Source: Agarophyton chilense
Taxonomy: Eukaryota > Rhodophyta > Florideophyceae > Gracilariales > Gracilariaceae
Direction of reading: 5' to 3'
Assembly (NCBI GenBank): GCA_030374765.1
Contig: JARGXX010000099.1
Location: 1,178,001 to 1,242,000, forward strand
DNA length: 64,000 bases
Under the pieces are notes generated by a model that worked only from the letters and a program-made list of their open reading frames with translations, ran no database searches and was not told the DNA's origin. Made by a program: the position numbers and the translations under genes. How positions within the stretch are numbered: the stretch's first letter is position 1; the number at the start of each line of letters is the position of its first letter. Below, one piece after another: positions 9,616-20,825 of the stretch.

Positions 9616-11385
9616 TTAGTCGAACTGAAGTTGTTTCAAAGCACTAGTAACTTGAGATATTCTCTCACACTTAATCGATGCATTTGCAAACTCTGTGCCA
9701 GAGATAAGAATGGCGTTCTCAACTGCTGCTATGGCATCTTTGTCTTGATACTCGACGCCATGCAGCGCAGGTGACAAGTTATCGCTTGACAATGAGTTGC
9801 CAGTGCGTAAGTCTTGTGCGTCAAAGTCGGAAGCTATGCAGCCCAAATGTGACCATGAATAGTCCTTGGGTAAATGATTGGACATTTCTTCTTTGGCTCT
9901 AGACCGAACTGGTACAAGATTGGGGAAGGATTGCCGCATAGCGATGGCGACAAGCAGAGGATCAATCTTTGTGAATCTTCTTCGATGGCGGGACTTTGCT
10001 GTATTTCTCTTGTTTCTTGTTGAAATGACAGTATGACTGCTTTGAGAACGTACGATGCTTCGGAACGCACGCTTTTCGATGGAAGATCGCTTTGATTTGG
10101 CCTCAGATCTCGAGAGAATTGACGATCTCGGCCTATCACATGAAGACTGGATATTACAATTGAAAACACTGATGTCGCCATGAGCCGCTGTTTTCCTAAG
10201 TGCACCAACAGAAGTTTGGTTCTCGTTCTTGATGTCGAGACCCTTTTTCTGACCGAAAAGTTCAGAACGAGTCTTATTTCCTGTCACCGACATCTTGTAC
10301 ATATCTTTGAGAGAAAGAACTGGTAGATCAACAACATCTGAAGGAAGAGGTGCTAAAAGCGGCGTGAGGTTTTCTGATGGTATCAGACTGTCGGCCGACG
10401 GCTTGAGTGCAACGGTTGGGATGATATTGGGAGAAGGCAGATGAAGAGAGGATGCAGTGATATGCCAGTGATTGATACAACCTCGGGGCGGCACCCAGGA
10501 CGCAACGAAAAATTTTTGGTCATACTCGAAGACAACCTCAAGATTCAAAGAGCGCCACGATTCGACCATATCAATTGTCTTCTCACACGAGGTGATGTCG
10601 AGGCTGATAACAAAGTTAGCTCGGGCCCTCGCATGGAGGGATACATTTGTTGAGAGCGGGCTGTGCGACGCAATGGTGACAGGGCCCATCGGCATACCGA
10701 CACTGGACGCATGAAGAAAACGAAAACCTGAATACTGTTCATGGGCTGTTGAATAAATAGAGCCTTTCCAGGCAACTTTTAGCGGCACAGCTGGGTCAAA
10801 GGGAGCAGGAACGCTGTGCGAGGTAAGCGAACGACAGCGCGGAAGCGGAGATGAAGAGCTGGTTTGTGTGGTGAGAGCAGGATGTCTAGGCAAGTGAGGG
10901 GAATGAATATGGTAGTGTGGGGTTTCCAAGTCGTACAGAAGAGATTGGTAGATGAGATTTCCAACACATCCCTGAAGTGCGAAATCGGCCTGAAAGAGAT
11001 GGGCGTACTGTTGACATACGATTGGGGCAACCCTTTTGAAGATGAGAACAATGTACATGTCCACGTTTAGAGTATCATGGATTCGCTTTAAAGTTTCGGC
11101 CACGTCTAGCAAAAGCTCGATGTCGTCGCCGTAAAGCTCGTTGAAAGGATCGGATGGGAGTAGGACATAGGTGGTTGAGGGACACAGCAAGGACATCTGG
11201 TCGACCAAGCCAGGCAATCCTGGGCGCGGGGGGGCGGTACCGGGAATGTGCGGATGGCAGTTCCACACGACGGGCTCTTCGCAGTTGTAGTAAGTGTTTG
11301 GTTTGATAGTGGCGCCAGATGTTCGAAAACGAAGGTGAGGCAAAGTCTGCACAAAGACTGAGTCTAGAGCCGCATCGAGGTCCAT
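9616..11385 (-). CDS. uncharacterised 589-aa protein
   Basis: A single open frame from ATG 11385 to the stop at 9616, too long for chance in this composition. I do not recognise the family. The N-terminal 170 residues look globular, with a hydrophobic segment VDMYIVLIFKRVAPIV near residues 108-123 that is probably a buried strand and helix. The middle is Ser/Pro/His-rich. Near 330-360 there is a tryptophan-containing block, and the last 200 residues are polar and Lys/Arg/Ser-rich, probably disordered. No signal peptide or clear membrane span is seen. It is the first of three minus-strand genes in a row (with the thiouridylase and AP endonuclease). A nuclear or structural protein is possible, but that is a guess. 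Confidence 0.65.
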   Translation of the reverse strand: MDLDAALDSVFVQTLPHLRFRTSGATIKPNTYYNCEEPVVWNCHPHIPGTAPPRPGLPGLVDQMSLLCPSTTYVLLPSDPFNELYGDDIELLLDVAETLKRIHDTLNVDMYIVLIFKRVAPIVCQQYAHLFQADFALQGCVGNLIYQSLLYDLETPHYHIHSPHLPRHPALTTQTSSSSPLPRCRSLTSHSVPAPFDPAVPLKVAWKGSIYSTAHEQYSGFRFLHASSVGMPMGPVTIASHSPLSTNVSLHARARANFVISLDITSCEKTIDMVESWRSLNLEVVFEYDQKFFVASWVPPRGCINHWHITASSLHLPSPNIIPTVALKPSADSLIPSENLTPLLAPLPSDVVDLPVLSLKDMYKMSVTGNKTRSELFGQKKGLDIKNENQTSVGALRKTAAHGDISVFNCNIQSSCDRPRSSILSRSEAKSKRSSIEKRAFRSIVRSQSSHTVISTRNKRNTAKSRHRRRFTKIDPLLVAIAMRQSFPNLVPVRSRAKEEMSNHLPKDYSWSHLGCIASDFDAQDLRTGNSLSSDNLSPALHGVEYQDKDAIAAVENAILISGTEFANASIKCERISQVTSALKQLQFD

Positions 11386-12145
11386 GATTAAAGTGGACGC
11401 GAGGGAAGGAGCGTTTCAGAAGACGGGAAAGCGAGCGGGAGACACGGCAATGTGGAAAGGCGATGCAGGATGCAGGTCATGTGTACCTCACCGGAGACGC
11501 GAACGAGCTTAAAACAGACGCGGTCATGAGGGGCGGACGGCGGCGAGTAGACGGGCGCGTTATAAACGGTTGCGGTTCTTCTCGAGCGAGTTATGATGGC
11601 AGGTAGAGAATCGGACTGTCACACGAACAGCCGACAGCCTTGGTGGACGTCGCCCGCCACGTGCGCAGCGCACATGGCAGCGATCCGCGCGCACCAAACG
11701 AGGAGCAGCAGCAGCTCCCGCCAAAACGACGCGAAACAGCGCATATGCGACTGTAAGCAAGTATTACAGGGAGCATTCTGGCGGATCAACAACTGGTGGT
11801 GGATGCTGGCGCACGGCGCGCCACGGCGCATGCGGCGGCTGGCAGCAGACAGCTGGGTGCGCGCGCGAGCCGCCCCAATTCGAGGCTACGGAGATGTACC
11901 CTTCGTGGGCGTAGCTGCCACAACCCACCTCCTACCACGTCCGCACTGATGACTTTGCTGTTTCACTCTTGTCGCTCTTCGCGCCGTGCCGCCAGCAGAA
12001 TGGCCGGCTGCGTACATTTCCGCTTTCCTCGTGGCGCTGTCGTCTTCCGTTTATCGCCCGCCTTTTCGCGTCGAACAACGCGATCGAGTGCCCCACCCCC
12101 CGCCAGTCCATCACTTTCCCACGTGCACCCGAATCACACACGGCG
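11386..12145. other. intergenic, GC-rich promoter region
   Basis: It lies upstream of the 589-aa gene and downstream of the thiouridylase. It is GC-rich with several overlapping open frames on both strands, an effect of composition. The long plus-strand frame that begins here and runs to 12845 is the antisense shadow of the thiouridylase gene. Confidence 0.45.
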
Positions 12146-13375
12146 CTACGAACCGACTCCGTCCACCACACACCCCTCTGCCATGCCCTGCGCCAGCCCC
12201 TGTGCGCCGGCTTCTTCGCCGTGCTCACACACAGGCCACAGAGCCCCGAGGCATTCCCTGCCGTTGTACACCACCACCGCCTGTCCGCGACCTACCTTCC
12301 TTCTTTCCCTATCGAAGCGCACCGACCAGCCCCCATTCTCCCGCTTCACCCACGCTCTTCCCATGCGCATGGTCGAGCACGCCTTGAAACAAACTTCTTG
12401 TTCGCCTCCGTTCGTGATCGACTGTGGCTCCTTTCCGATCCAGTCCGCCTTGTTACACCAAACTCCTCTGCTCCTCAACGCCTCGTGCTCGTGTGGTGCT
12501 ACCACTATGTCCCTCCCACGCCTCCCGACCACAAATCTCGCTTCCGCCAAACCACCGATCCTCGCTCTCTGCCCGACCGTTAGCGCCCACCCGTTCCTCA
12601 CATCTCCCAACACCTCACAGCTGTCTATATCCACAAACTTTCCTCCTTCATTCAGCTCCACATACTGTTCAATAAACTCACTCATGCTACGTTTCCCGAC
12701 AAAACAAATCCCACGACTGCTCTTGGCTTCCGCAGCCGCAAGTCGCAAATCGGCCGCAATAGATACTACTTCAGTTTTGAGCAAGTCGCCCACGGGCAGA
12801 ATAACCCTTCGCAGAGCCGATTCGTGCACGCTACCCAAAAAGTAGCTCTGATCCTTAACTTCATCACGCGCTGCCAAAAGCCTAGTCCCCTTCTCTGTAT
12901 GCTGCACCATTGCGTAGTGGCCCGTCGCAATCGGTGCGTTTTCACCCCCCACCTGAGCAACACGCTCTGGGAACGCGCCAAACTTCACCCATCTGTTGCA
13001 TGCCAGATCCGCGTTGGGGACAAACCCGTGTCGAATACCTCGCAAAAACACATTTTCAAACACATCTGTCCAGTATTCTTTGACAAAGTCATACACATGC
13101 AGTGGTTCCAAGCCCAACTTTTCAACAGTGAGCTCGGCGGCGCGAAGCTCCCTGTCGAAACAATTTGTGCTCCCCTCGTCTTCTTCAGAGTCCCAGCATC
13201 GCATCAGTACCGGTTTCACTCGCCATCCAGCCTCCTGTAGAATCATTGCAGAAACTGAGGAGTCTACACCGCCAGATAGAGCAAGATATATTGAAGAATG
13301 CTTCTGAGGAGGCTTTGAAACCGTCCTTACCGCGTAGTTAACTAGTTCAGTCACAGCTCTCATTCTGTTTGTCAT
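12146..13375 (-). CDS. mnmA/TRMU-like: tRNA-specific 2-thiouridylase (MnmA/TRMU family)
   Basis: A 409-aa single-exon protein from ATG 13375. It is an ATP-pyrophosphatase that adenylates U34 of tRNA-Lys/Glu/Gln and transfers sulfur to make 2-thiouridine. The PP-loop SGGVDSS is at residues 34-40. The first catalytic cysteine is Cys126 in ACNRWVKFG (equivalent to the CNxxIKFG motif) and the second is Cys224 in RGICFVG. ATGHYA (150-155) and DQSYFL (175-180) are further family signatures. Length is typical. In eukaryotes this bacterial-type enzyme works in mitochondria, in some lineages perhaps in plastids. The N-terminus before the PP-loop (33 residues, rich in Arg and Thr, one acidic residue) could be a short transit peptide. 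A longer frame begins at TTG 13405, but the ATG is preferred. Confidence 0.93.
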   Translation of the reverse strand: MTNRMRAVTELVNYAVRTVSKPPQKHSSIYLALSGGVDSSVSAMILQEAGWRVKPVLMRCWDSEEDEGSTNCFDRELRAAELTVEKLGLEPLHVYDFVKEYWTDVFENVFLRGIRHGFVPNADLACNRWVKFGAFPERVAQVGGENAPIATGHYAMVQHTEKGTRLLAARDEVKDQSYFLGSVHESALRRVILPVGDLLKTEVVSIAADLRLAAAEAKSSRGICFVGKRSMSEFIEQYVELNEGGKFVDIDSCEVLGDVRNGWALTVGQRARIGGLAEARFVVGRRGRDIVVAPHEHEALRSRGVWCNKADWIGKEPQSITNGGEQEVCFKACSTMRMGRAWVKRENGGWSVRFDRERRKVGRGQAVVVYNGRECLGALWPVCEHGEEAGAQGLAQGMAEGCVVDGVGS

Positions 13376-13763
13376 GTTTAAACGATGCACGCTTCCAAAC
13401 TGCAAAGTCCATGGGCCATACCGAGTGATACGACGACAAAAATTAAAGGCGTTCTGAACACCGATTCAGAACAAAGCCCATAAAAAGTGGTCAAGCTCCT
13501 CGAAAGACCAAAGCACAACACCCCCCCTGAATATGCACGAATTGAGTTCAAAGCCCTCACAGGAAGTTAAGGAGTAGCCCTTTACCTTTTGAAAATTGCG
13601 AAGAATGATCCAGGAAAAATGGCTGAAGGGATTTATGGCAATGACGCGCCGGCCCTGAAGCTTAACATGCTCGATCAGTTGCCTGTACTCTCCCCTTCAC
13701 AGATAAACACCGAGGAAAAAGTCAAACATATGGGGATCACCAGATACGGCAGTCAACAACGAG

Positions 13764-15171
13764 TCAAACGCGCCTCTGTTCCTGTAGACGAACGACAATA
13801 GGACAATGGTCTGATCCGAGAAATCCTTGTCTATCCGCCCCGTGTCCCGTTACCTCAACGGAAGCCACGCGGGAGACCAGTTCTCTCGATACTATACAAT
13901 GGTCGATTCTCATTCCCCGTCCAGCGTGTTTTCCGGTAGGATGTCCCCGCCAAGTTAAACTTGGACTATTACTGTCTCCCACGAGATGTCGGTAAGCGTC
14001 AACCATATTACCTGCCTCAAGAATTTCTGCAAACCGATCTCTTTCTGCATCTGTACATCCGGGTAGACCGACATCCGCGGGAGACAATTTGGAACGATCC
14101 CCTTTTGATTGCTGCCTGCAGTATGATGCATGAGAGAGATCTTCATTTTTCGGCGCAACATTCTGTGTTGTGAAAGGTTTTCGTACCGTGTTGCACAAAT
14201 TAGCATTCTGTTTCGCAATAAACAAAGAATTATTCGAACACCACACCAAGTGCAACGTACCAAGTCCCCCATCCAAATCACTCGAATTCCGGATTTCCGT
14301 TTACGCTCCATGAATTCTTTTACCTGCTTGTCCCAGGCTCTCCTGCGAGCAAAGTGCTTTTCTTCCCAGCCATTGTTTGGGGAATACCTTTCGGGGAATG
14401 ATTTGAATGACAATAGGTTAGCAATTCTGAAACCCCAGAAACCAACTCGTGGCAGTATTCCCCGTGATAGAATCCACAAACGCGTAGACAAGATTGCTCA
14501 CTCACGTATGCAGAACAGAAAAATGCTCAAACTTAGCGTAAATGACGCGACCTTCTGGGTGATGTCTCTTTGACTTTTCCCGACCTAAGTGGTATCGCAC
14601 AACCTTCGGTCCGCTTATCGTGTTCTTGTTCCAAAGCATTGCAGTTCCCGAGTATTTGGTATCAGCCAGACTCAAATGCAATTTATAAGATTGAAGTTCC
14701 GGAGTGGACATTAAGGAATGCACAAGTGAAGCATCAGCGCATGACTTTCTGTCCTCTTGCCGCATTTTACTTCTCAATCGTTCCGCTTGAGAGTTGGCCT
14801 TTCCAGATGCCGATTTAAAAGCAGCTGATATGCGAACTTCGCTTAGGAATATGACATCTGGGGTGTACTTTACCAAGAAGTCTCGAAAAGCTTGGACGTC
14901 AGACTCTGAACGCAGGCGGGGCGTAAGACCATTGCAATTCCATCCCTTCAGAATTTTTGAATTGTGGAAAACAAGATCCAGTTAGAATGTAAGAAGAGTG
15001 CTTGGTATAGTCGTAAATGAGGTGAGAGAAAACGGGACATACGACAAGAACGAGTGGGTCAGAACGAAGGATGGGCTCATCCTCAGCATGGGAGGAGATT
15101 TCGTGACAGGGTCTCTTGTTGCTTTGGTCCTTGATATCAACTGCTGGTCGCTTCTTAAAGAACTTGTCCAT
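13764..15171 (-). CDS. AP endonuclease, ExoIII/APE1 family, four exons
   Basis: Exons on the minus strand: 15171-15043, 14945-14506, 14387-14261, 14162-13764, giving 1095 nt and 364 aa. Introns are 97, 118 and 98 nt. Donors are GTATGT, GTGAGT and GTACGT; each ends in AG; the first two have CTAAC before the acceptor. The joined frame has no stop. The product is a base-excision-repair endonuclease. WNCNGL (45-50) has the metal and active-site Asn residues, with the second Asn as in bacterial ExoIII. Glu79 in LSEVRI is the metal ligand, GDLNV (230-234) the Asp/Asn pair, RIDH Asp319 the following Asp, and SDHCP Asp350-His351 the catalytic pair. All key residues are present. Residues 1-43 are a basic, polar extension beginning MDKFFKKR, perhaps a nuclear or partner-binding tail. 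Confidence 0.93.
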
Positions 15172-16179
15172 TGAACTGTGCTTCTGTTCAAGGTGTCGAA
15201 CGCCCCTCTGCGGGTGCCACAAGTTCTGCTCTCAGATTTTGCAACTGAAGGTTGTCAGAGACAGAAACAACAAAAGAGTGTGTCCGTTCTTCATGCGCAA
15301 TCGTAGGAGAACGACAGAGTTAATTGATATTTATGAAGTGACAGTGAGGGCCGATATCGTTGTAAAGTTGAGTACGTCACACATCAGCGATTCAGCACAT
15401 CAGCGATCCAGCAACACATCAGCGTTACAGCAACACATTAGCGATACAGCAACACAGATTCTGAACTTCAGCTTCGTCGTTTTGATCCTTGTGTTTTGGG
15501 GGGAAAACGTGTCAAGTGACAACGAGCGACCTATTGTTGATACGGCTACCAACCACTCCGGTGCTGGCAAATGGAATGGAACCACTTACCGCCAGGACCG
15601 TTTGGGACAGCTGAGTTCGACCTGCGGGTCACAAAAGAATTCAAGATCAAAAAAGTATTTCAAAACTCGATTGACAGAATGCGAATCGGGATATGTCGGT
15701 GAGCCGCATACCGACACTGCTCATTGACGATTACCGTTACATCGTCCCGCGATAAAGAAGTGGCGGGTACGCTTTGAAGCCTGAATGCTGCCGTTATGAT
15801 TTACCCGTCTCTCACCGAATTGGATATGATCTGCTCCCCAATGCTCAAACTATGAAATGCCATCACCGCATTTGCATCCATAAATGTTCAATGACCAATG
15901 TTAATTCGCAGTAAAACAGAAGCAGATTACCGTAACGGTCATCATCTGTCCCCACCCAACTCCTTGCGATGGCCCCGCGGCGGACGCGGTCGCCGTCAAC
16001 TGTCCGCTACAATAGCAAGCGATCTGCTTGAAGCAATAATTGCAGTTTCACATCGTCTTCTGGACTGGCTGTCCACTACTAGCTTCAAAATCAAGTGCGC
16101 TTGCTTTCCACTCCCTTGCAAACCGTGCCTAATACTACCTGCTCCGCATCGTACACTTTGCTTTCACAATCCTTGAACA
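15172..16179. other. intergenic upstream of AP endonuclease
   Basis: It holds the promoter side of the AP endonuclease and a short tandem repeat at 15380-15457. A plus-strand frame (15116-15727) overlaps exon 1 and the repeat and has no recognisable domain. Confidence 0.4.
15380..15457 (+). repeat. 19-bp tandem repeat upstream of AP endonuclease
   Basis: About 3.5-4 copies of cacatcagcgatccagcaa and close variants, with unit starts near 15380 (a shortened 16-bp unit), 15396, 15415 and 15434. It lies about 210 bp upstream of the AP endonuclease ATG, on the promoter side. Confidence 0.75.
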
Positions 16180-16662
16180 ATGACAGCTTTACCGCCCAAG
16201 ACTGTACAAATATCTCCGAACTCACGACGCCGTCAGTTTCGCAGCTTTCTTGCGTCGCATCAGGAGGAACGTATTCGCTTTCAGCAACGAGCAGAACTTC
16301 GCGCTGCGCCTGTTGACATGTCCGAACGGTTACAGGCAGCACTTGCCGAGATACGCCGCATCGAGCGCGAATTCCACACTTTTCGTACTGGCGCAAATGC
16401 CAGGCTGGCTGCTGCCTTGGATGAGAACGAAAAGCTTCGCCAGAGCTTGGAGAAGATAAGAACAGGGCATGTCACCAAGCCCGCAGAAAGAGAACTTGAA
16501 ATCGAACGCTTGAAGCATGCGAGTATCAAACCGCCTTATGCATGTAGTCGGGAGAGGAAAAGCCTGCGCCTGCCATTCATGGCTGAGTCAGCAGCAACGG
16601 AAAGGAGAAAAACAGTACGGATCCCGATTCGCTTCAGCAGGAAGTGGTCAACCTGCTTTTGA
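16180..16662 (+). CDS. possible small coiled-coil protein
   Basis: A 160-aa frame from ATG 16180. Residues about 20-115 are highly charged and heptad-like (many Glu/Arg/Leu/Ala), typical of a coiled coil. From about 16600 another frame also reads as plausible protein (a leucine/lysine-rich segment to about 16785), so a short intron or a frameshift near 16540-16610 is possible. I could not fix a convincing intron. No family is recognised. It may be a true short gene or the remains of one. Confidence 0.35.
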   Translation: MTALPPKTVQISPNSRRRQFRSFLASHQEERIRFQQRAELRAAPVDMSERLQAALAEIRRIEREFHTFRTGANARLAAALDENEKLRQSLEKIRTGHVTKPAERELEIERLKHASIKPPYACSRERKSLRLPFMAESAATERRKTVRIPIRFSRKWSTCF

Positions 16663-17329
16663 AAAGAACGAGAGAAGTGCCGAAAGTTTTAAATCACCAT
16701 GTATATTCTGCTTCATACCCATCATTTCAATCAGGTACCGCTTTGCCCCACTTTGGGTGCTTTTGTTTGGTCGCCCTTGTTCAATTTTAATTTTGTTCTA
16801 CTGAATTGAGAAAGAATAGAAGTGTGATGGCCTGAAACCAAAAAAAGCTCTACCCGTCCTTGCCGCTCGCGAGACAGTCCATTCCCGCTTTTTAGAGAGA
16901 AGAGGTTCCCTCATCATGTCGTTCGTGTAATTCTCTGTATCAGTAACACAGGAGGCTCTATCTGCATTGATGTATTGAAACGCGAAAGGAATATGTCGTC
17001 TGCGAAACAACCGAACTTCGACTTGAGCTCCGGTGAACGAGAGCAGAAGTACTCTATTCTATCATCTCCTGGAGGCGCGGGGACGGATCGGGTTTCAAGT
17101 ACTCATACGGTACACCACCACTGTATGTACTGTACCTTTACCTTCGTAATAAAGGATCATGGATAAAGGGTATGGTCCGTTCCATTGCAGTTTATCTCCA
17201 CACCAACCATGTTGAGGGTTTTCCAATGACCAGCACTTCTGCCACCCGTGTGCGTTTTGCATCCGAACACTGCGGAACTCATAAAAACATAGTGTTCACT
17301 TCGTATGCCTATTCCACATCATGTGGACG
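16663..17329. other. intergenic, nothing recognised
   Basis: Apart from the possible coiled-coil continuation to about 16785, I see no gene, RNA or repeat here. AT content rises sharply towards 17.4 kb. Confidence 0.35.
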
Positions 17330-18620
17330 TACAGTGCGTTTCAAAAACATATCCCTTCCTAAAACCGGGCCAAAAATGTTTTCTGTACTGTAGAGCCAAT
17401 TTCCCACAAAATAAAACTTTTCGAGTCAGAAACCTTGTTTCTTAAACATATCCTTTATACGATATGAGCTCCATTATTACTTGTGTACCACCTTTATCTC
17501 TCCAAAAACAGATGAAAATTATAAGATTGGACCCCAAAGGCATAATTCCAACTAATATCGCGCAAAAACTAATAAGAAGCCCAAGAAACCCATTAATATA
17601 AGAAACTCTGTTCGGTATAAATTCAAGCAATGTTTGAGCCATAACGCATTCTTTTCTATCACAAAAACGCGTAGAAGTAAGCATTATCTGTTCTGTGATA
17701 CGTAGTTGTGCAAGAGTAATTGCAACAAAACTGTATTTGAATGTAAAATGCTCTATAATATGAAGCAAATTAAAAAGTCAAAATTGGTTAAACTATACAA
17801 CAACAACAAAATATTCTTTTGAAAACGCACCATAAACGCAAACGTGCATTATATTTCTCATAAAAGGCTCATTAAAAAAGAGTACGAAAAAAGATAATTT
17901 TTTGGACACAAAATTTGAATATAGATGGACCAAGTTCTTAAAACTTTTATTATCACATAAATTGCAAAACAAAACTTGATTTTTATAAGAAATGTTTTTT
18001 GTTGAACTTCTGAGATGGTTTAAGATGACATACCTAAAGAAATACCAACTAAAATAGCGTTTAAAAGTTATAATGAATTAGAAACGTTATGATAAAGTGT
18101 TAGAAAGTTATGTGCTATTTTACTTTTACTTTTCGTATGAATTAAGTTATGGTTTTTAGAAGGATATTGCGCTTGTACAAAAGTCACATGCTTAGAAACA
18201 GTACATGAATGGTTTAAATATGACTGATACGGATCTCCCAGGACGAATTTCCGATGTATATTTATTTTGAAACAAGTGTGGAGTGCTAGATTAGATTTCT
18301 TTTTGGACAAATTAGACGGTTCAGTACAGTTTGTTATTTGAAACTTTGTATCACAAATTATTGTGACAAAATTATCTCTAATTTAATTCGCTTTTTTATT
18401 GAATAAATGATAAGGCACTCTTTAAGTGTCATTAAGGGTAAAGAAGCGAAAACAAACTACTAAAAGCGCGTTATAGAGAATACGACTGACGAAAGGATAT
18501 GTTTTTGAAACAGTATTTTGACTTGATATTTTTCATGTGTAGTTTTTATTGAGTGTACTGTAGTCGAAAAGGCAATTTACGAAAATTTTTGTGTAAGGGA
18601 TATGTTTTTAAAACAGACTT
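17330..18620. mobile_element. possible decayed Tc1/mariner-like element
   Basis: At 17330 the sequence TACAGTGCGTTTCAAAAAC followed by ATATCCC resembles a Tc1/mariner terminus at a TA target. About 1.2 kb away, inverted copies of the same motif occur (GGATATGTTTTTGAAAC near 18500 and GGATATGTTTTTAAAAC near 18598). A weaker copy lies at 17447. The AT-rich interior has no intact transposase and I could not find a catalytic motif, so this may be a non-autonomous relic. Exact ends are uncertain. Confidence 0.35.
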
Positions 18621-20825
18621 TATCAATGCATGGTTAGATTAGCAATTGGCAATCGTAAAAAGGGTATAAATAAAGTCAGAGAAACGGTGATAACAGTGGG
18701 TTTTGGCAAATATTGAACGGTATTGTTTCTGTAAAAACTTCGGTACCTATTTAGGGTTGGAGAGCTCCCACCGATAAAATGGAAATGAAATTCGGTGTTT
18801 GCATTGATTTACCGAAGTGCTTCTTCGGTAGATCGAGCACGTCTACCACCACCCTAGGTAGCCAGGGCACAACCCACATCATACCTTCTCCAAACCAACT
18901 ACCTACGCTTCTTATACATCAAGCTCCTTCTGGTGGTGTTGTGGTCTTTAATACACCCCCCGCTGCACCACCGACATCTACAGAACCTCTAACGCCGACT
19001 CCGGCTCCCTGAAGCACTCCTCCACATCGGCCAACTACAGCGCGGTCTACAACAGTCGGTGCTTTCTTGATTTCAAATGGCACATTGGGAAAAAATGCCA
19101 TTGTGCCGAATTGGAGATCGTTGTTACCACACTCCAAAACCCTCTTCTGTCACTTCTTAAATCTCTACGTTCCCTTTTGACCCATAATGTCCACACCACC
19201 TTTGCTATAGTTTGAACACTCATCGCACGACGTGCTCTCCACCGCTGTTGACGTACAGCTAGTCCTTTCTAGTACTGAAATATTCTTGCACTTTCAGCAG
19301 AGGCATAATAATGGAATCGGGGAAACGCGTTAACGTAGATTTAAGTCCTTCCTGGAGAGACTACCGGACTGTTTGCTTTGCTTTTGGTTCATGTAACTCC
19401 CTAAAACCAAGGAAACTCTTCTCGTTCACGCCGATAAAGTTACAGAAGCGTGCAGAAGTCGATACAGATTTAGTATCTTACCCATTCTGTTCAATTGACT
19501 GCACAATATGTCAAAACCTATGGCTGTGCAGAGAGTTTTGGGATGATGAATATGGTTGGCATGTTATATGCACCAGCAGAAAGTATAGAAATGAAAAATC
19601 TAGACGAGCACTACATTTTTGGATCAATCAATGTATCAAATTCAACATAAGATACAGAAAACATGATTTTTACACCTGCAAGTCTATAAACACAAATATA
19701 AGAAATGGGAAAAGATGCGGCTTGCTTCTATTTCCAGACGCTTTAAATGCCTCTCGCGAATTTACATTGATCAACATCATTGCCCTGTAGCCAAGATTCG
19801 TGGATGTTTTTCTAGCTGAATGCAGTTGAATTTCTAGATGCTCTGCAAATGATGCAAGTAATTTACTTATCCATTAAAGTAGCACCTACTTGCGCTATTC
19901 TCATATCAATTATAGTAGATAGTGTGAAGCTGCTATACGAAAGAGAGATTTTGAAAGAAAAAGAACGAGTAGAATATGCTTGTTTGAAGGGAATTTTTGT
20001 ACAAACAGCGCGAAGAGAAATTAATTAGTTTGGCGCATTCCAGTGTATAATTTAAACAAGCTAAAAGATGTCGAAGATTTCTCTCAAATGGAGGAAGCTT
20101 TGTCCATGCACAGCAACAACTGTTAACACGCTTTAAATGAAATGGAAACACTGCTTTGCGAAGAACAACTAACGATACGTGAGAGCAACATGGAATACTT
20201 AGAAGAGGTTATGCGCAAATGGGATAGGTTACACCATAGCTCATAATTGATATCCCCATTTGCTGACTGTTTCTTGGACCAAAACGGGAGTTTGAACCAT
20301 GGCTAAAAGTCAAGATTTCTGAAGTACCCCGTTCGTAACAATAGAGACATCCTTTATCCCTTGAATGATTAATCGAATCTTGACCTAGTTGGTGGTTCTA
20401 AAATTCAAAGTAACTTGAACGAAAAGTGCTTGTCCTGTAACTTTTACGAAGCCGGCCTCAACCATTACTACACATTACACGTAGACATTATGAATGCTCT
20501 TTATTAACGGGGCGATACTGGAGGGAGAGGAACCTACCTCTTTAATGTTGTCACTTCGAAGATGAAGTCTGTGTTAAGAAAATGGGTAACAGGCCCGTAC
20601 GCACGCAACCTCCATCAAGTTCAATCGCATATGTACAATTCAAGTCTCTTTCTCAAGCAGAAACAATCTGAGCAGAGCAGAAGAGATAATTAGAGGGCGG
20701 GGAACTCGAATGTTCTTCATGATGGTGCATGCAAAAACAGAATATCTTTCGATTCTGAATTGAATGTCCCGTGGTCTTCTCGGCTGGTCGATAGAGATTA
20801 CAAAGATAAATTGGCGTAACTGCAC
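18621..20825. other. AT-rich region with weak ORFs only
   Basis: Two ATG frames stand out slightly: 18779-19012 (77 aa, Thr/Pro-rich second half) and 19311-19790 (159 aa, Cys/Trp/Tyr-rich, unrecognised). Neither shows a domain. The rest is short overlapping frames. Confidence 0.3.
19311..19790 (+). CDS. orphan ORF, 159 aa
   Basis: An ATG-initiated frame in AT-rich sequence, where a run of 159 codons is somewhat longer than expected by chance. It contains a Cys/Trp cluster near residues 58-88 with spacing that matches no zinc-binding pattern I know. It could be a piece of a decayed transposon gene. Low support. Confidence 0.25.
   Translation: MESGKRVNVDLSPSWRDYRTVCFAFGSCNSLKPRKLFSFTPIKLQKRAEVDTDLVSYPFCSIDCTICQNLWLCREFWDDEYGWHVICTSRKYRNEKSRRALHFWINQCIKFNIRYRKHDFYTCKSINTNIRNGKRCGLLLFPDALNASREFTLINIIAL

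Noticed and set aside
11796-12845. A 349-codon plus-strand open frame
   Set aside because: It lies antisense to the thiouridylase gene and reads as low-complexity Ser/Pro/Arg sequence, a shadow of GC-rich codons.
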